DNA from: Verrucomicrobiaceae bacterium
GTDB lineage: Bacteria; Verrucomicrobiota; Verrucomicrobiia; Verrucomicrobiales; V1-33
Direction: 5' to 3'
Assembly: GCA_027483175.1 (NCBI GenBank)
Contig: JAIXVE010000165.1
Span: forward strand, 1-35,561
DNA length: 35,561 bases
The notes under the pieces are model-generated. The model was not told the origin of the DNA. It searched no databases and saw only the letters and a list, made by a program, of their open reading frames with translations. Made by a program: the position numbers and the translations under genes. This document shows, piece by piece, positions 1 to 7,584 of the stretch (the stretch's first letter is position 1; every line of letters begins with the position of its first letter).

Positions 1-1278
1 GAAGAGGGCGAGGGATTCGCCGTCGGCGCTGAGGCTGAAATTGGTGTGGAGATTGCGGGTGGGGTCGGTGCGGTCCTTGCCGGAGGCGAAGATGCGGAGG
101 TAGCCGTTGCCTGTGATGATGGTGCTGGCGGGGATGACCCAGTCGCTGCCGCTGTCGCGGAGACGCCAGCCGCCGGCGCTGACGGAGAACGCGTTAGGGT
201 TGCGGAGTTCGAGCCAGTCTGGAGTGTCGCCGTTTTCGTCGGCGAGGAAGCCGTCGTTGGCGGCCATGACCTCATTGAGGACGAGAGGGAGCTGGGGTTC
301 GTTGACGCCGACGGAAGTGGTGGCGGAGGCGGAGCCGAAGGTGTCGGTGACGGTGAGCGTGTAGGTGGTGGTGGCGGATGGGGAGACGGCGATGGAACCG
401 GTGCCGTTGGTGGTTAGGCTGGAGACATTGCCGGGGGCCGGGGAGATGGACCATGTGGCACCGGGCTGGGCGGAGCCTTGCCATGAGAGCGTGGCCTGCT
501 GTGCGGGGAGTGTGAGATTGCCGGGGACGGCGGAGAAGGTGGTGATTTTCGGGGCGGGAGCGACGAGAACGGCGACCTCCTGAGCGGAGAGGGCGTGGTC
601 GTAGAAGCGGACATCGTCGATGGCCCCTTTGAAGTTGTAATTGATGGCGTGGCGGCTGCTGCCGATGGCGGCTTCCTGGCCGGGATTGGCGGTGGAGTTG
701 ATGGCGAGGGGAGCGCCGGAGCCGTTGAAGGCTGGGGTTTGAGGGAAACCGTCGAGGTAGAGGGTGACATCGCCGAGGGTGGGTCCGGACTGGACGACGG
801 CGATGTGGTGCCATTGGTTGTCGTTGAGGTCGGTGTTGCCGAAGATGCCGCCGCCGGAGACCTCGAGGCGAAGCTTATTGAGGTCGGTGCCGGCGGTGCT
901 GCCGATGCGGACCGTCCAGCGATTGCTGGTGGTGTTGGCGCCGTAGGAGAAGATGGCGTCGAGTTCGGTGTCGGACTGGGCTGGGTAGCGGATCCATGCG
1001 GCGAGGGAGCGAGGGGCGCTGCCGGTGACGGGTGCGAATGGGGTGTTGGCGGCGTCGTCGAGGCCGTCGAAGTTGAGGGCCCACGGGCTGGAGTTGCGGC
1101 CTTGGGTCCATTCGGTGCCGGGGGTGAAGTTGGCGAGGGAGGCTGGGAACGCGGGGTTGGCGAGATTGGCGGCGGAGGTGCCGGTGCCTTCGTCGAGCGG
1201 CCAGTGGCCTGTGAGGGCGGCGGAGGCGAGAGAGGCTGAGCAGAGGAGAGCGGCGGGGATGAGGGCGGCGGCGTTCAC
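1..1278 (-). CDS. Secreted LamG / Ig-like / lamin-tail domain protein, C-terminus beyond window
   Basis: The reverse frame is open for all 426 codons from a GTG at 1278 to the window edge, so only the N-terminal part is present. A stop lies 11 codons upstream and no in-frame ATG precedes the signal, so GTG is the best start. Residues 1-21 are a signal peptide (Ala/Leu-rich, ending SLASA). Residues about 22-240 look like a LamG/concanavalin-type fold: WPLDEGTG near the start, then NQWHHIAVV, and GAIDDVRFYDHALS at the end, which is the usual tail of this domain. Residues about 245-325 are an Ig-like/PKD-like beta domain with an S/T-rich strand. From about 328 an LTD domain begins (LVLNEVMAANDGF, then DWLELRNPN). 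The family is common on Verrucomicrobiota surfaces and often continues into a CotH-like domain; that part is not visible. Codons are C-ending, as in the other - strand genes. Confidence 0.88.
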   Translation of the reverse strand, partial: MNAAALIPAALLCSASLASAALTGHWPLDEGTGTSAANLANPAFPASLANFTPGTEWTQGRNSSPWALNFDGLDDAANTPFAPVTGSAPRSLAAWIRYPAQSDTELDAIFSYGANTTSNRWTVRIGSTAGTDLNKLRLEVSGGGIFGNTDLNDNQWHHIAVVQSGPTLGDVTLYLDGFPQTPAFNGSGAPLAINSTANPGQEAAIGSSRHAINYNFKGAIDDVRFYDHALSAQEVAVLVAPAPKITTFSAVPGNLTLPAQQATLSWQGSAQPGATWSISPAPGNVSSLTTNGTGSIAVSPSATTTYTLTVTDTFGSASATTSVGVNEPQLPLVLNEVMAANDGFLADENGDTPDWLELRNPNAFSVSAGGWRLRDSGSDWVIPASTIITGNGYLRIFASGKDRTDPTRNLHTNFSLSADGESLALF

Positions 1279-1449
1279 GAAGCGGAGAGGGGGTGGGGAT
1301 CTGGTGTTAAGGCAATTTGGGTGCAGGGTGCAAGCCGGGGATCCTGCGGGTGGTGTGGGAAGTGCTGGAATGAGCGAGTGAGTGCGCGGGGTGCAGGGAG
1401 GGACGACTCGCGCTTGCTGAATGGCGAGGACGTGTGGATGCGTGGGGAC

Positions 1450-2754
1450 ATGAGACTCAACGTACAGATTGCATTTGTGATGGCTGTGGCGACCACGCTT
1501 CCGGTGGATTCGCAGACGCCGGTTGTTCCTGCGGCGGTGCCGGTGGCGCCTGCGGTGGCTGCGGCTGGGATTCCTGTGGAGACGGTGGGGGCGATGCCTG
1601 TGCAGACGGTGTTGCCGGGGCGGTTGATGTCGGGTCCGGGTTGGCGGGTGCGGGATCAGGCTCCGACGGATGGTTATGCGGGGTGGTACACGCTGGAGTG
1701 CGAGTACGGGACGTTTGGGTGCATGGGGATTGAGATGCTGGAGGAGCGGGTGAGGGAGTTGTATGCGATCCGGGAGTTGGACCGGGTGAGCAAGACGGGG
1801 GTGTTTCTGAAGGCGGCTGGTGAGGCGGCGGCGAAGCCTTTTGAGGCGGCGGCGCACATTGTGAAGGATCCGGTGAACAGCATCAAAAAGGCTCCGGCGG
1901 GGATTGCGGGATTGTTCAAGCGGGTGGGCAAGGGGGCGCAGGAGCTGGGGCGGACGGCGCAGAAGCAGGCGCAGGAGAGGGAGGACCGGTATCAGCAGAC
2001 GGGGAGTTATTCGGCATCGCCGGAGGAGAAGGCGGCGCGGCCGGTGCAGGATCCGATGGCGGCGAGCCGGAGCCGGCAGCAATGGGCGGCGAAGCTAGGG
2101 GTGGATCCGTACACGACGAATCCGGTGCTGGCTGGGAAGCTGAATGAGTTTGCGGTGTTGTCGTTCACGGGGTCGACCCTGACGAGTTTCGGGATTTCGG
2201 CGGTGGCGATGCCGCTGACGGTGACGCAGAAGGTGGATGAGTATGTGCTGACGATGCCGCCGGCGAAGGTGAAGGAGATCAATGCCGGCAAGTTGCAGCG
2301 GCTAGGCGTGAGTTCGGCTTCGGCGACGGCGTTTCTGGACAACGGATTTTTCACGCCGACGCTGGAGACGAGGTTTGTGAAGGCGGTGGGCGGACTGGGT
2401 GGGGTGGCGGGATTGGATCGGGTGGTGGCGCTGGCGAGCGGGGCGGCGTCGGAGGTGCAGGCGCGGTTTTTCTGCCGGACGGTGGAGATGCTGTCGAGTT
2501 ATCATCGGGCGAAGGGGACGCTGGCATCGCTGACGGTGCATGCGCCGTTGCCGGTGGCGACGACGAAGGATGGATCGCTGGTGGTGGCGGCTGCGGTGGA
2601 TTATCTGCCGTGGACGGCGCGGACGGCGAAGTTTGCGGGGACGGCTCCGGTGGCACCGAACCGGGTGCTGCTATCGACGGGGCCGCTGACGACGGCGGCG
2701 GATCGCGCATTCAAGCAGTCGGGCTGGACGGTGATTTACGCCGGGAAGCTCTGA
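1450..2754 (+). CDS. Exported protein of unknown function
   Basis: 434 aa from the ATG at 1450, chosen over in-frame GTG starts further upstream because a signal-like segment (residues 1-22) begins here; the upstream extension is Arg/Gly-rich and looks non-coding. After a Pro/Val/Ala-rich linker comes a segment with two close cysteines (LECEYGTFGCMG), then an amphipathic alternating Ala/Lys stretch (about 95-175) containing FLKAAGEAAAKPFE and IAGLFKRVGKG, rich in charged residues and possibly membrane-associated. The C-terminal half is mixed alpha/beta with no motif I recognise. It ends 12 nt before the next gene on the same strand, a lipoprotein hydrolase, so the two are probably cotranscribed and may act together in the envelope. 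I cannot assign a function. Confidence 0.8.
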   Translation: MRLNVQIAFVMAVATTLPVDSQTPVVPAAVPVAPAVAAAGIPVETVGAMPVQTVLPGRLMSGPGWRVRDQAPTDGYAGWYTLECEYGTFGCMGIEMLEERVRELYAIRELDRVSKTGVFLKAAGEAAAKPFEAAAHIVKDPVNSIKKAPAGIAGLFKRVGKGAQELGRTAQKQAQEREDRYQQTGSYSASPEEKAARPVQDPMAASRSRQQWAAKLGVDPYTTNPVLAGKLNEFAVLSFTGSTLTSFGISAVAMPLTVTQKVDEYVLTMPPAKVKEINAGKLQRLGVSSASATAFLDNGFFTPTLETRFVKAVGGLGGVAGLDRVVALASGAASEVQARFFCRTVEMLSSYHRAKGTLASLTVHAPLPVATTKDGSLVVAAAVDYLPWTARTAKFAGTAPVAPNRVLLSTGPLTTAADRAFKQSGWTVIYAGKL

Positions 2755-2766
2755 TGCTGAACGGTG

Positions 2767-4425
2767 ATGACTGATGCACCCCGATTACTAGTTAGCGTGA
2801 GGCGAGGAGCGGCGGCCGCCGGGCTGGTGGCGCTGCTGGTTTCCTGTCAGGCCCCGCATCGCGGGCCGGTGGCGAGCCATCGGCTGCTCGGGGCGCTGAC
2901 GGAGGCGGCGGCGGCGTGGGATCAACTGGCGGCCGGGAAGGGCGGGCCGGAGGTGGAGGCGGCGTACGAGCGTGCGGTGGAGACGGTGCTGGTAGTGCAG
3001 CAGCGGGCGTCTTCGCCGCGGAGCTGGACGGGGGCGTCGGTGCCGGTGGGGAGCGGGGCTGAAGGGTTTGAGTGGCGGGCGGTGGCGGCTGCGGACGTGG
3101 TGACGGTGGGGGAGGTTTCGGCGAATCTGGCGGATGAGATCCGGCTGGCTTCGAAGGTGAAGCTGGTGGCTGGTGAGACGCTGGCGGCCGGGGACGGGTT
3201 GGGGGTTCCGGCGGTGGTGCGGCGGGCGCGGGATGCGGAGTTGGTGAAGAAGTATCCGTTTCTGCCGCCGAACGGGGCGAATCTACCGGTGACGGCGATG
3301 ATTGAGTTCGGGCGAGCGGTGGAGGGCGAGCCGCGGGTGGCGACGCTGCGATTGTACCGGCCGCAGGCGGAGCGGATGACGCCGGTGGTGAAGGTGGGGG
3401 GGAAGGATCGGGCGATGGCGTGGAATTACACGGCGGCGGTGCAGCTAGCGATGAACGACGGGACGCTGGATAAGTTTGGGCTGCGGGGGATGCTGAAGCC
3501 GGAGACGACGCTGGATGCGTGTCAGATTTACCGGTTAGACAATTACGACCCGCAGCGGATTCCGGTGGTGTTCGTGCACGGGCTGGTGTCGGATCCTCAC
3601 ATCTGGTGCAATGCGATCAATGCGATCTATGCGGACCCTGAGTTGAGGCGGGCGTATCAGCCGTGGTATTTCATGTATCCGACGGGATTGAACATTGCGA
3701 CGACGTCGCGGTATTTCCGGGAGTGGCTGGATAAGTCGAGGGAGAAGCTGGATCCGGATCACAATGATCCGGGGATGAACGAGATGGTGCTTGTGGGGCA
3801 CAGCATGGGTGGGTTGCTGAGCCGGATGCAGGTGAGTGATCCCGGGGACCGGTTGTGGGATGCGTTTTTCAAAGTGCCGCCGGAGAAGCTGCGGATGAGC
3901 GAGAGCGACCGGAAGCAGTTTGTGAGTTCGCTGAGGTTCGAGCGGCGGCCGTGGGTGAAGCGGGCGATTTTCGTGGCGACGCCGCACCGAGGGAGCCGGT
4001 TGGCGAATGTGGGGATTGTGCGGTGGGCGACGAAGCTGGTGAAGCTGCCGGGTCAGTCGCTGAGCCTGCTGTCGAATGTGGTGCAGATGAACACGGATTC
4101 GATTGCGGCGGAGATGAAGGACATGGCGAATTTCATCAGTGTGGGGAATCTGTCGCCGTCGCATCCGTTTTACAAAGGTCTAGAGAGTGTGCCGGTGGGT
4201 GTGCCGCACCATTCGGTGATCGGGGACCGGGGGAAGGGCGGCGGGGTGAACAGCACGGACGGGGTGGTGCCTTACTGGAGCAGCCATCTGGCAAGTGCGG
4301 CGAGCGAGACGTTTGTGCCGTATGGGCACGGTTGTGTGGAGAAGCCGGAGACGGTGGAGGAGATTGTGAGGTTGCTGAAGCTGCATTTGAAGACGGCGAA
4401 GAGGGGAAGTGAGGCGGGGAAGTGA
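2767..4425 (+). CDS. Lipoprotein alpha/beta hydrolase (lipase/esterase-like)
   Basis: 552 aa from the ATG at 2767; a GTG directly before it is the alternative. The N-terminus has basic residues, a hydrophobic run and a lipobox LVSC with Cys27, so the protein should be lipid-anchored outside the cytoplasm. Residues about 30-255 are a family-specific helical region. The alpha/beta hydrolase core starts at VVFVHGL (about 267-273, oxyanion loop). The nucleophile elbow GHSMGG gives Ser346. NSTDGVVP gives Asp498 and GHGC gives His521, a plausible Ser-Asp-His triad in the right order. FVATPHRGS is typical of PGAP1/lipase-type hydrolases. The substrate is probably a lipid or ester but is not visible. 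The final codons overlap the first copy of a 34-nt repeat, which supplies the stop codon region. Confidence 0.88.
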   Translation: MTDAPRLLVSVRRGAAAAGLVALLVSCQAPHRGPVASHRLLGALTEAAAAWDQLAAGKGGPEVEAAYERAVETVLVVQQRASSPRSWTGASVPVGSGAEGFEWRAVAAADVVTVGEVSANLADEIRLASKVKLVAGETLAAGDGLGVPAVVRRARDAELVKKYPFLPPNGANLPVTAMIEFGRAVEGEPRVATLRLYRPQAERMTPVVKVGGKDRAMAWNYTAAVQLAMNDGTLDKFGLRGMLKPETTLDACQIYRLDNYDPQRIPVVFVHGLVSDPHIWCNAINAIYADPELRRAYQPWYFMYPTGLNIATTSRYFREWLDKSREKLDPDHNDPGMNEMVLVGHSMGGLLSRMQVSDPGDRLWDAFFKVPPEKLRMSESDRKQFVSSLRFERRPWVKRAIFVATPHRGSRLANVGIVRWATKLVKLPGQSLSLLSNVVQMNTDSIAAEMKDMANFISVGNLSPSHPFYKGLESVPVGVPHHSVIGDRGKGGGVNSTDGVVPYWSSHLASAASETFVPYGHGCVEKPETVEEIVRLLKLHLKTAKRGSEAGK

Positions 4426-4452
4426 GAATGGCGTGTTGGGAGAGTTGGGGGC
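4419..4452 (+). repeat. 34-nt repeat, copy 1
   Basis: This stretch (starting gaagtgagaatggcgtgttg) recurs exactly at 5063-5096, with a 26-nt core in degenerate form at 6659-6684 (three mismatches) and a 15-nt piece at 6782-6796 (one mismatch). Copy 1 begins inside the last codons of the hydrolase gene. All copies lie at gene ends or between genes of the accessory patch. Confidence 0.8.
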
Positions 4453-4519
4453 TTTTGGAGAATGGCTGGAGCTAATTTTTGCTTGGAGATCTCTGGAAAC
4501 GAGATCAGAGGTTACCGGA

Positions 4520-4975
4520 ATGGGTTTCATTCCAAGCAACGCGACGTGGTTTTTGGCTGATCTGGTTGTGACGAGGTCGATTGAGGATGACCCGCGGACC
4601 GTCGTTCACATTAACACGGTGCTTGTTCGGGCGGATTCTGCCGAGGAGGCGTACCTGCGAGCGACGGAGATTGGCCGCGAGGGAGAGCACACGTACGAGA
4701 ATACTGACGGGAAGCTGGTCACGGTTGCCTTTCGCGGACTCCGAGAATTGGCCGTCATCCACGACGAGCTAGAACACGGTGCGGAGTTAATGTGCCGGGA
4801 GCGGGTTGCGCTGACCGAAGAGGAAATCCGGCAGATGGAGACCCCTAAGGAATGGCTTTCGGTCTTCGCGCCGAGAAAGGGATCGAGCGGACCGAATTAC
4901 ATGCCGGGTTCCGTGATGGATATGTTGAAGCGGAGCGGCATGAGCGAGTCGGAGATTGCAGGTGAAGAATCCTGA
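4520..4975 (+). CDS. DUF4288-like small protein
   Basis: 151 aa from the ATG at 4520. The frame is open upstream to 4409, but that part translates the 34-nt repeat and is not expected to be protein. The N-terminal half fits the DUF4288 pattern: WFLADLVVTR followed by an acidic turn, VHINTVLVRADSAEEAYLRA, then a GREGEHTY and VAFRGLREL strand. That is a small beta-alpha domain in which EEAY starts the helix. The C-terminal part is acidic and ends in a Ser/Glu tail. No signal peptide, so cytoplasmic. DUF4288 has no established biochemical role; such small proteins are often seen in accessory loci and this one sits in a repeat-rich patch. Codon use is less G-ending than in the neighbours. Confidence 0.72.
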   Translation: MGFIPSNATWFLADLVVTRSIEDDPRTVVHINTVLVRADSAEEAYLRATEIGREGEHTYENTDGKLVTVAFRGLRELAVIHDELEHGAELMCRERVALTEEEIRQMETPKEWLSVFAPRKGSSGPNYMPGSVMDMLKRSGMSESEIAGEES

Positions 4976-5062
4976 CAATCAAGGCTGCAGGCGCGTTGGG
5001 GCATGTGAGTTCGAAGAGGGTCTCGCGCGAAGGCTGGTGGGGAGTGGAGAGGGGGGAAGTGA

Positions 5063-5096
5063 GAAGTGAGAATGGCGTGTTGGGAGAGTTGGGGGC
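5063..5096 (+). repeat. 34-nt repeat, copy 2
   Basis: Identical over 34 nt to 4419-4452. It is preceded by a purine-rich leader (ggggggaagtgagaagtgag) that resembles the leader of the heptamer cluster near 34.9 kb. Confidence 0.8.
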
Positions 5097-5170
5097 GGGA
5101 AGGGGGATGACGCGAAGGCGCGAAGGGCTGCTCGACAAGATGCCCGGGAGGGTATATGGTACCTTAGACC

Positions 5171-5290
5171 ATGAACCAGTCCGTTCCTGTGATTGTTGGA
5201 CGCGCGCATCCTTCCGAAGAGCCCGGTAAAGGGATTCTGAACACCCCGATTTGCGAGGTGGATGCGGGGCTGGTGGTGTGGATAACATAA
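5171..5290 (+). CDS. Possible 39-aa micro-ORF or gene remnant
   Basis: An ATG at 5171 opens 39 codons to TAA at 5288-5290. The peptide starts MNQSVPVIVGRAHP and ends AGLVVWIT. It has balanced composition, unlike the Arg/Gly/Pro shadows typical of this genome. It ends 24 nt before the next gene. It could be a short leader peptide, or the surviving N-terminus of a decayed gene. No family recognised and no clear ribosome binding site. Confidence 0.3.
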   Translation: MNQSVPVIVGRAHPSEEPGKGILNTPICEVDAGLVVWIT

Positions 5291-5314
5291 GGTGAGAAGA
5301 GTGAGAATCCCGAT

Positions 5315-5959
5315 ATGAGCATTGAATTCACATGTCCCAGTTGCAGCACTGTCATATCAGCCGAGGAGGAGGAAGCGGGGCTTATCGTGGAGTGTCTCGC
5401 CTGCAACAGCCGAATTCGCGTGCCGGCTGACGATCAACTGCAGGAAGCGAGTGTCGTGGATGCCGGCCGGGCGCGGCCTGACAAGATTCCGGTTTCGACC
5501 ACGAGCGCGTACGGACCGTTCGAGATTGTGGCGCCGATCAGTTATGTGATCGGCAGCCGGGGTGCAATGAAGGAGGAGTTTGAACTGCTGAAGAGCCGGC
5601 AAAGTCATGTTCTGTCCGAGGCGAAGCGCCTAGGGCAGCTATCGAGAGAGGCAGGTCTTGGACAGACCATTGGTTCATTCGGCGTCTCTGGAGAGGGCGA
5701 TCTTGGATTGGGTGTGCGACATTCGGGAGCCAGTTTTTTATCGACCGATCTGGAGATCGCTTTCATGATTGCGGTTAGCCAACTTCAGTTTCGAGCCAGT
5801 TATCTCGGGGCAAATGCGGTCTTCGGATTTCGCTGGGACGTTGACGTTGATTCTAATGCCAGTGTGGTTAACTTTTTGGGGACAGCATATGGAACGGCCG
5901 TGATCATTCCAAAAAGCGCGCAATCCTCATTTCTAAATAGCGAGGATTCAGTCCGGTGA
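5315..5959 (+). CDS. Zinc-ribbon plus YbjQ-like domain protein
   Basis: 214 aa, ATG at 5315. Residues 1-35 are a zinc ribbon with Cys7, Cys10, Cys27 and Cys30 (CPSC, then CLAC), of the kind that often heads regulatory or membrane-stress proteins. A short linker leads to a YbjQ-like (putative heavy-metal-binding) domain, about 68-205. Its hallmarks are YGPFEIVAPISYVIGSRG at the start, a central helix and LGANAVFGFRWDVDVDS, then the final strand YGTAVII; LGANAV and GTAV match the conserved core of the YbjQ fold. No signal peptide or membrane segment. The YbjQ family forms pentameric rings in solved structures and its role is unknown. Base composition is visibly less G-rich than the surrounding chromosome, in keeping with an accessory origin. 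Confidence 0.78.
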   Translation: MSIEFTCPSCSTVISAEEEEAGLIVECLACNSRIRVPADDQLQEASVVDAGRARPDKIPVSTTSAYGPFEIVAPISYVIGSRGAMKEEFELLKSRQSHVLSEAKRLGQLSREAGLGQTIGSFGVSGEGDLGLGVRHSGASFLSTDLEIAFMIAVSQLQFRASYLGANAVFGFRWDVDVDSNASVVNFLGTAYGTAVIIPKSAQSSFLNSEDSVR

Positions 5960-6023
5960 TCGACACGCGCTTCAGCCGGTTGTGGTGTGCGATCCTGTCG
6001 CCAGGAGGCCCTGTTTAATTCAA

Positions 6024-6623
6024 ATGAGTGACGAGTATCCAGAGAGCGATTTTCCGTGGAATTTCTATTTCAATGGGGAGCTGATGCCGAAGTGGGGGGC
6101 GTGCTGGGCGATGGGGCGGGTTGGGGAGTATCTCCGGATGGAACGGGATGCGGGTGAGGAGTTCGGGCATCGGGCGGTTTACGGGATCTCCTGTCAGATT
6201 GACCACGTTGGCATAGTCGAGAGTGCGGATCCTGATGTTTTCATTGTTGTTATTCAGGAGGTGCTGCACATTCTTCTGAAGAATCGTGAGGAGATTCTAG
6301 CGGGCATCAGTGACGAGCCTCCCGAATTGCATGGCAATCTGGTGGCGGCGGCCTTTCGGATGAGGGAGCTGGTGATGGAGCAGCGTTGTGCGTTCTGGTC
6401 GACGGGCTATGAGAAGGACAGGGCGCGTTTGCTGGATGTGATGCGGCGTTGTCGGCTTCCGTTGGATTCGCCGGAGTTCATGGTGCCGCCTCACGTTAAG
6501 TGGCGGCGTTTTGAGCTGAAGTGTGCGCGGGAGCGGCAGGCGCGGGAGTTGCACCAGTTGGCGCAATCCGGGCGATTTGATAAGGAGACGAGGAGGAAGC
6601 TGCATGAGATCCGGGGGGAGTAG
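6024..6623 (+). CDS. Hypothetical cytoplasmic protein
   Basis: 199 aa from the ATG at 6024. The frame extends 14 codons upstream to a GTG, but the ATG begins a natural Ser/Asp/Glu N-terminus. No signal peptide or membrane span. N-terminal aromatic-rich section (DFPWNFYFNGEL, KWGACWAMG), a central acidic strand-helix region and a C-terminal helical, Arg/Lys/Glu-rich third (ERQARELHQL and later) that could form a coiled coil. No family recognised. It lies 64 nt after the zinc-ribbon gene on the same strand. The small soluble hypotheticals in a row recall orphan immunity gene arrays, but nothing in the sequence proves it. Confidence 0.68.
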   Translation: MSDEYPESDFPWNFYFNGELMPKWGACWAMGRVGEYLRMERDAGEEFGHRAVYGISCQIDHVGIVESADPDVFIVVIQEVLHILLKNREEILAGISDEPPELHGNLVAAAFRMRELVMEQRCAFWSTGYEKDRARLLDVMRRCRLPLDSPEFMVPPHVKWRRFELKCARERQARELHQLAQSGRFDKETRRKLHEIRGE

Positions 6624-6658
6624 TGGGAGTGCTTGTTGGTTAAAAGGGGAGGCGGTGG

Positions 6659-6684
6659 GAAGTGAGATTGGCTCGTTGGGAGAG
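6659..6684 (+). repeat. Degenerate copy of the 34-nt repeat
   Basis: The 26-nt core matches copies 1 and 2 with three mismatches and ends in the shared gttgggagag. The same gttgggagag word recurs at 6787-6796 directly before the second hairpin unit, so both hairpin units are preceded by this sequence. Confidence 0.6.
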
Positions 6685-6699
6685 GGGCTTGTGGGGACG

Positions 6700-6866
6700 G
6701 CGGGTAGGCGTGCTCCGCACGCAGGGAGAGCTGTGATGGCTCACAGCAGTACAGAGCCTGCGGCTGGCTGGTACGGAGAGGGGCGCGTTGGGAGAGCGGG
6801 TAGGCGCACTCCGTGCGCCAGAGAGAGCTGTGATGCTCCCAGCAGTCCAGAGCCTGCGGCTGGCTG
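6700..6866 (+). repeat. Two tandem multi-hairpin repeat units
   Basis: Unit 1 (6700-6770) and unit 2 (6797-6866) align over about 70 nt with a 97-nt period. Each begins gcgggtaggcg. The first stem is GCGTGC-tcc-GCACGC in unit 1 (6708-6722) and GGCGCAC-tcc-GTGCGCC in unit 2 (6803-6819); two base pairs differ with both partners changed. The second stem is perfect in unit 1 (GCTGTGA-tggc-TCACAGC, 6730-6747) and degraded in unit 2. The third, AGCC-tgc-GGCT, is kept in both. These look like REP-type palindromic elements; no transposase is nearby. Confidence 0.8.
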
Positions 6867-6872
6867 AGGGGA

Positions 6873-6886
6873 TTTGAGATTTGAGA
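6873..6886 (+). repeat. Two TTTGAGA heptamers
   Basis: Two tandem copies directly after a ggctgagggg word. The same word followed by the same heptamers occurs at 34838-34883, linking the two loci. Confidence 0.65.
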
Positions 6887-7082
6887 TGGGCTTGGTCGGA
6901 GGGGGGCGCGATGGTTTTGTCGGAGAGTGGGGGAATGGCGGTGCGAAGGTCTCCTAGACAAAGGGCCCTGATGGGTGCATTCTGGGGCTCACCATGAATC
7001 AGCGAGCTTTGATCAGCGTTCGGCGGATGAGTTGCTCAGAGAAGGCCGGGCGGGCGGTTTGGCTGACGTAAGTTCTGGTGTT

Positions 7083-7553
7083 ATGCGTCGGCTGTTCAGT
7101 CCATTGAAGTGTTCGCTGATTTGCGCTGGGGCGTCCTGTGGGTCTGCTTTGCTGGTTTCGAAGTGGGCAAATGATGCGATGCGGCGGGCCCATGAGACTA
7201 ATCCTCATCGTGATGTTCATGCGATTCGACGGATTGCCGAGTTGGTGATGGGTGGTGCGGCGATACTGCACTTCATGGCGCTGGCATTCATGGTGAGACA
7301 CATCGTTCAACTCCCGCGGCGCAAACGAACGGTGCCATGCATCGTGGTGGCCTTGCCGGCCGCCTATTTGACGTTCCTGGCGATTCTGGTTGGGATTCCA
7401 GGCCAGGCGGTTGCCGGAGGCTACATCACCGACAGGCTGGTGTTTGCGGTTTTCTGCGGCGGCTGTGTCGGATTGCTCTTCGTGCTTTGGTCTTTAGTGT
7501 CGCTGGGGCCGACGTATTCCGAGTACAAGAAGGCGAGGGCTGAAAGGCGCTAA
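7083..7553 (+). CDS. Four-helix membrane protein, unknown
   Basis: 156 aa from the ATG at 7083; an upstream extension of 36 codons exists but is low-complexity and non-coding in look. Four hydrophobic helices are visible at about 11-28, 50-70, 82-104 and 116-139, separated by a polar loop with HETNPHRDVHA and a basic loop QLPRRKRT, and ended by a charged tail EYKKARAERR. The basic loops suggest both ends lie in the cytoplasm. No family recognised. It is the last gene of the accessory patch and faces the convergent LTD/CotH gene, with a three-hairpin element between them. Confidence 0.68.
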   Translation: MRRLFSPLKCSLICAGASCGSALLVSKWANDAMRRAHETNPHRDVHAIRRIAELVMGGAAILHFMALAFMVRHIVQLPRRKRTVPCIVVALPAAYLTFLAILVGIPGQAVAGGYITDRLVFAVFCGGCVGLLFVLWSLVSLGPTYSEYKKARAERR

Positions 7554-7584
7554 GGTGCGGTGGTTAGGGATGCGAGGGTATGCG

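Larger units (their letters stand above)
4976..5314. other. Repeat-bearing intergenic stretch
   Basis: 339 bases with no large gene. It holds copy 2 of the 34-nt repeat (5063-5096), a tract with gcgaaggcgcgaaggg around 5112, and a 39-codon candidate ORF (5171-5290). No tRNA-like fold or strong terminator seen. Confidence 0.6.
6624..7082. other. Intergenic block of hairpin repeats
   Basis: 459 bases with no convincing gene. It contains a degenerate copy of the 34-nt repeat (6659-6684), two tandem hairpin units (6700-6770 and 6797-6866), and two TTTGAGA heptamers (6873-6886). An open frame continues upstream of the membrane-protein start at 7083 but has non-coding character. Confidence 0.65.

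Noticed and set aside
1279-1350. Possible promoter for the - strand LamG/LTD gene
   Set aside because: A TTGCAC and TTAACA pair with 17-nt spacing exists on the - strand, but each box matches consensus poorly, so it was not listed.
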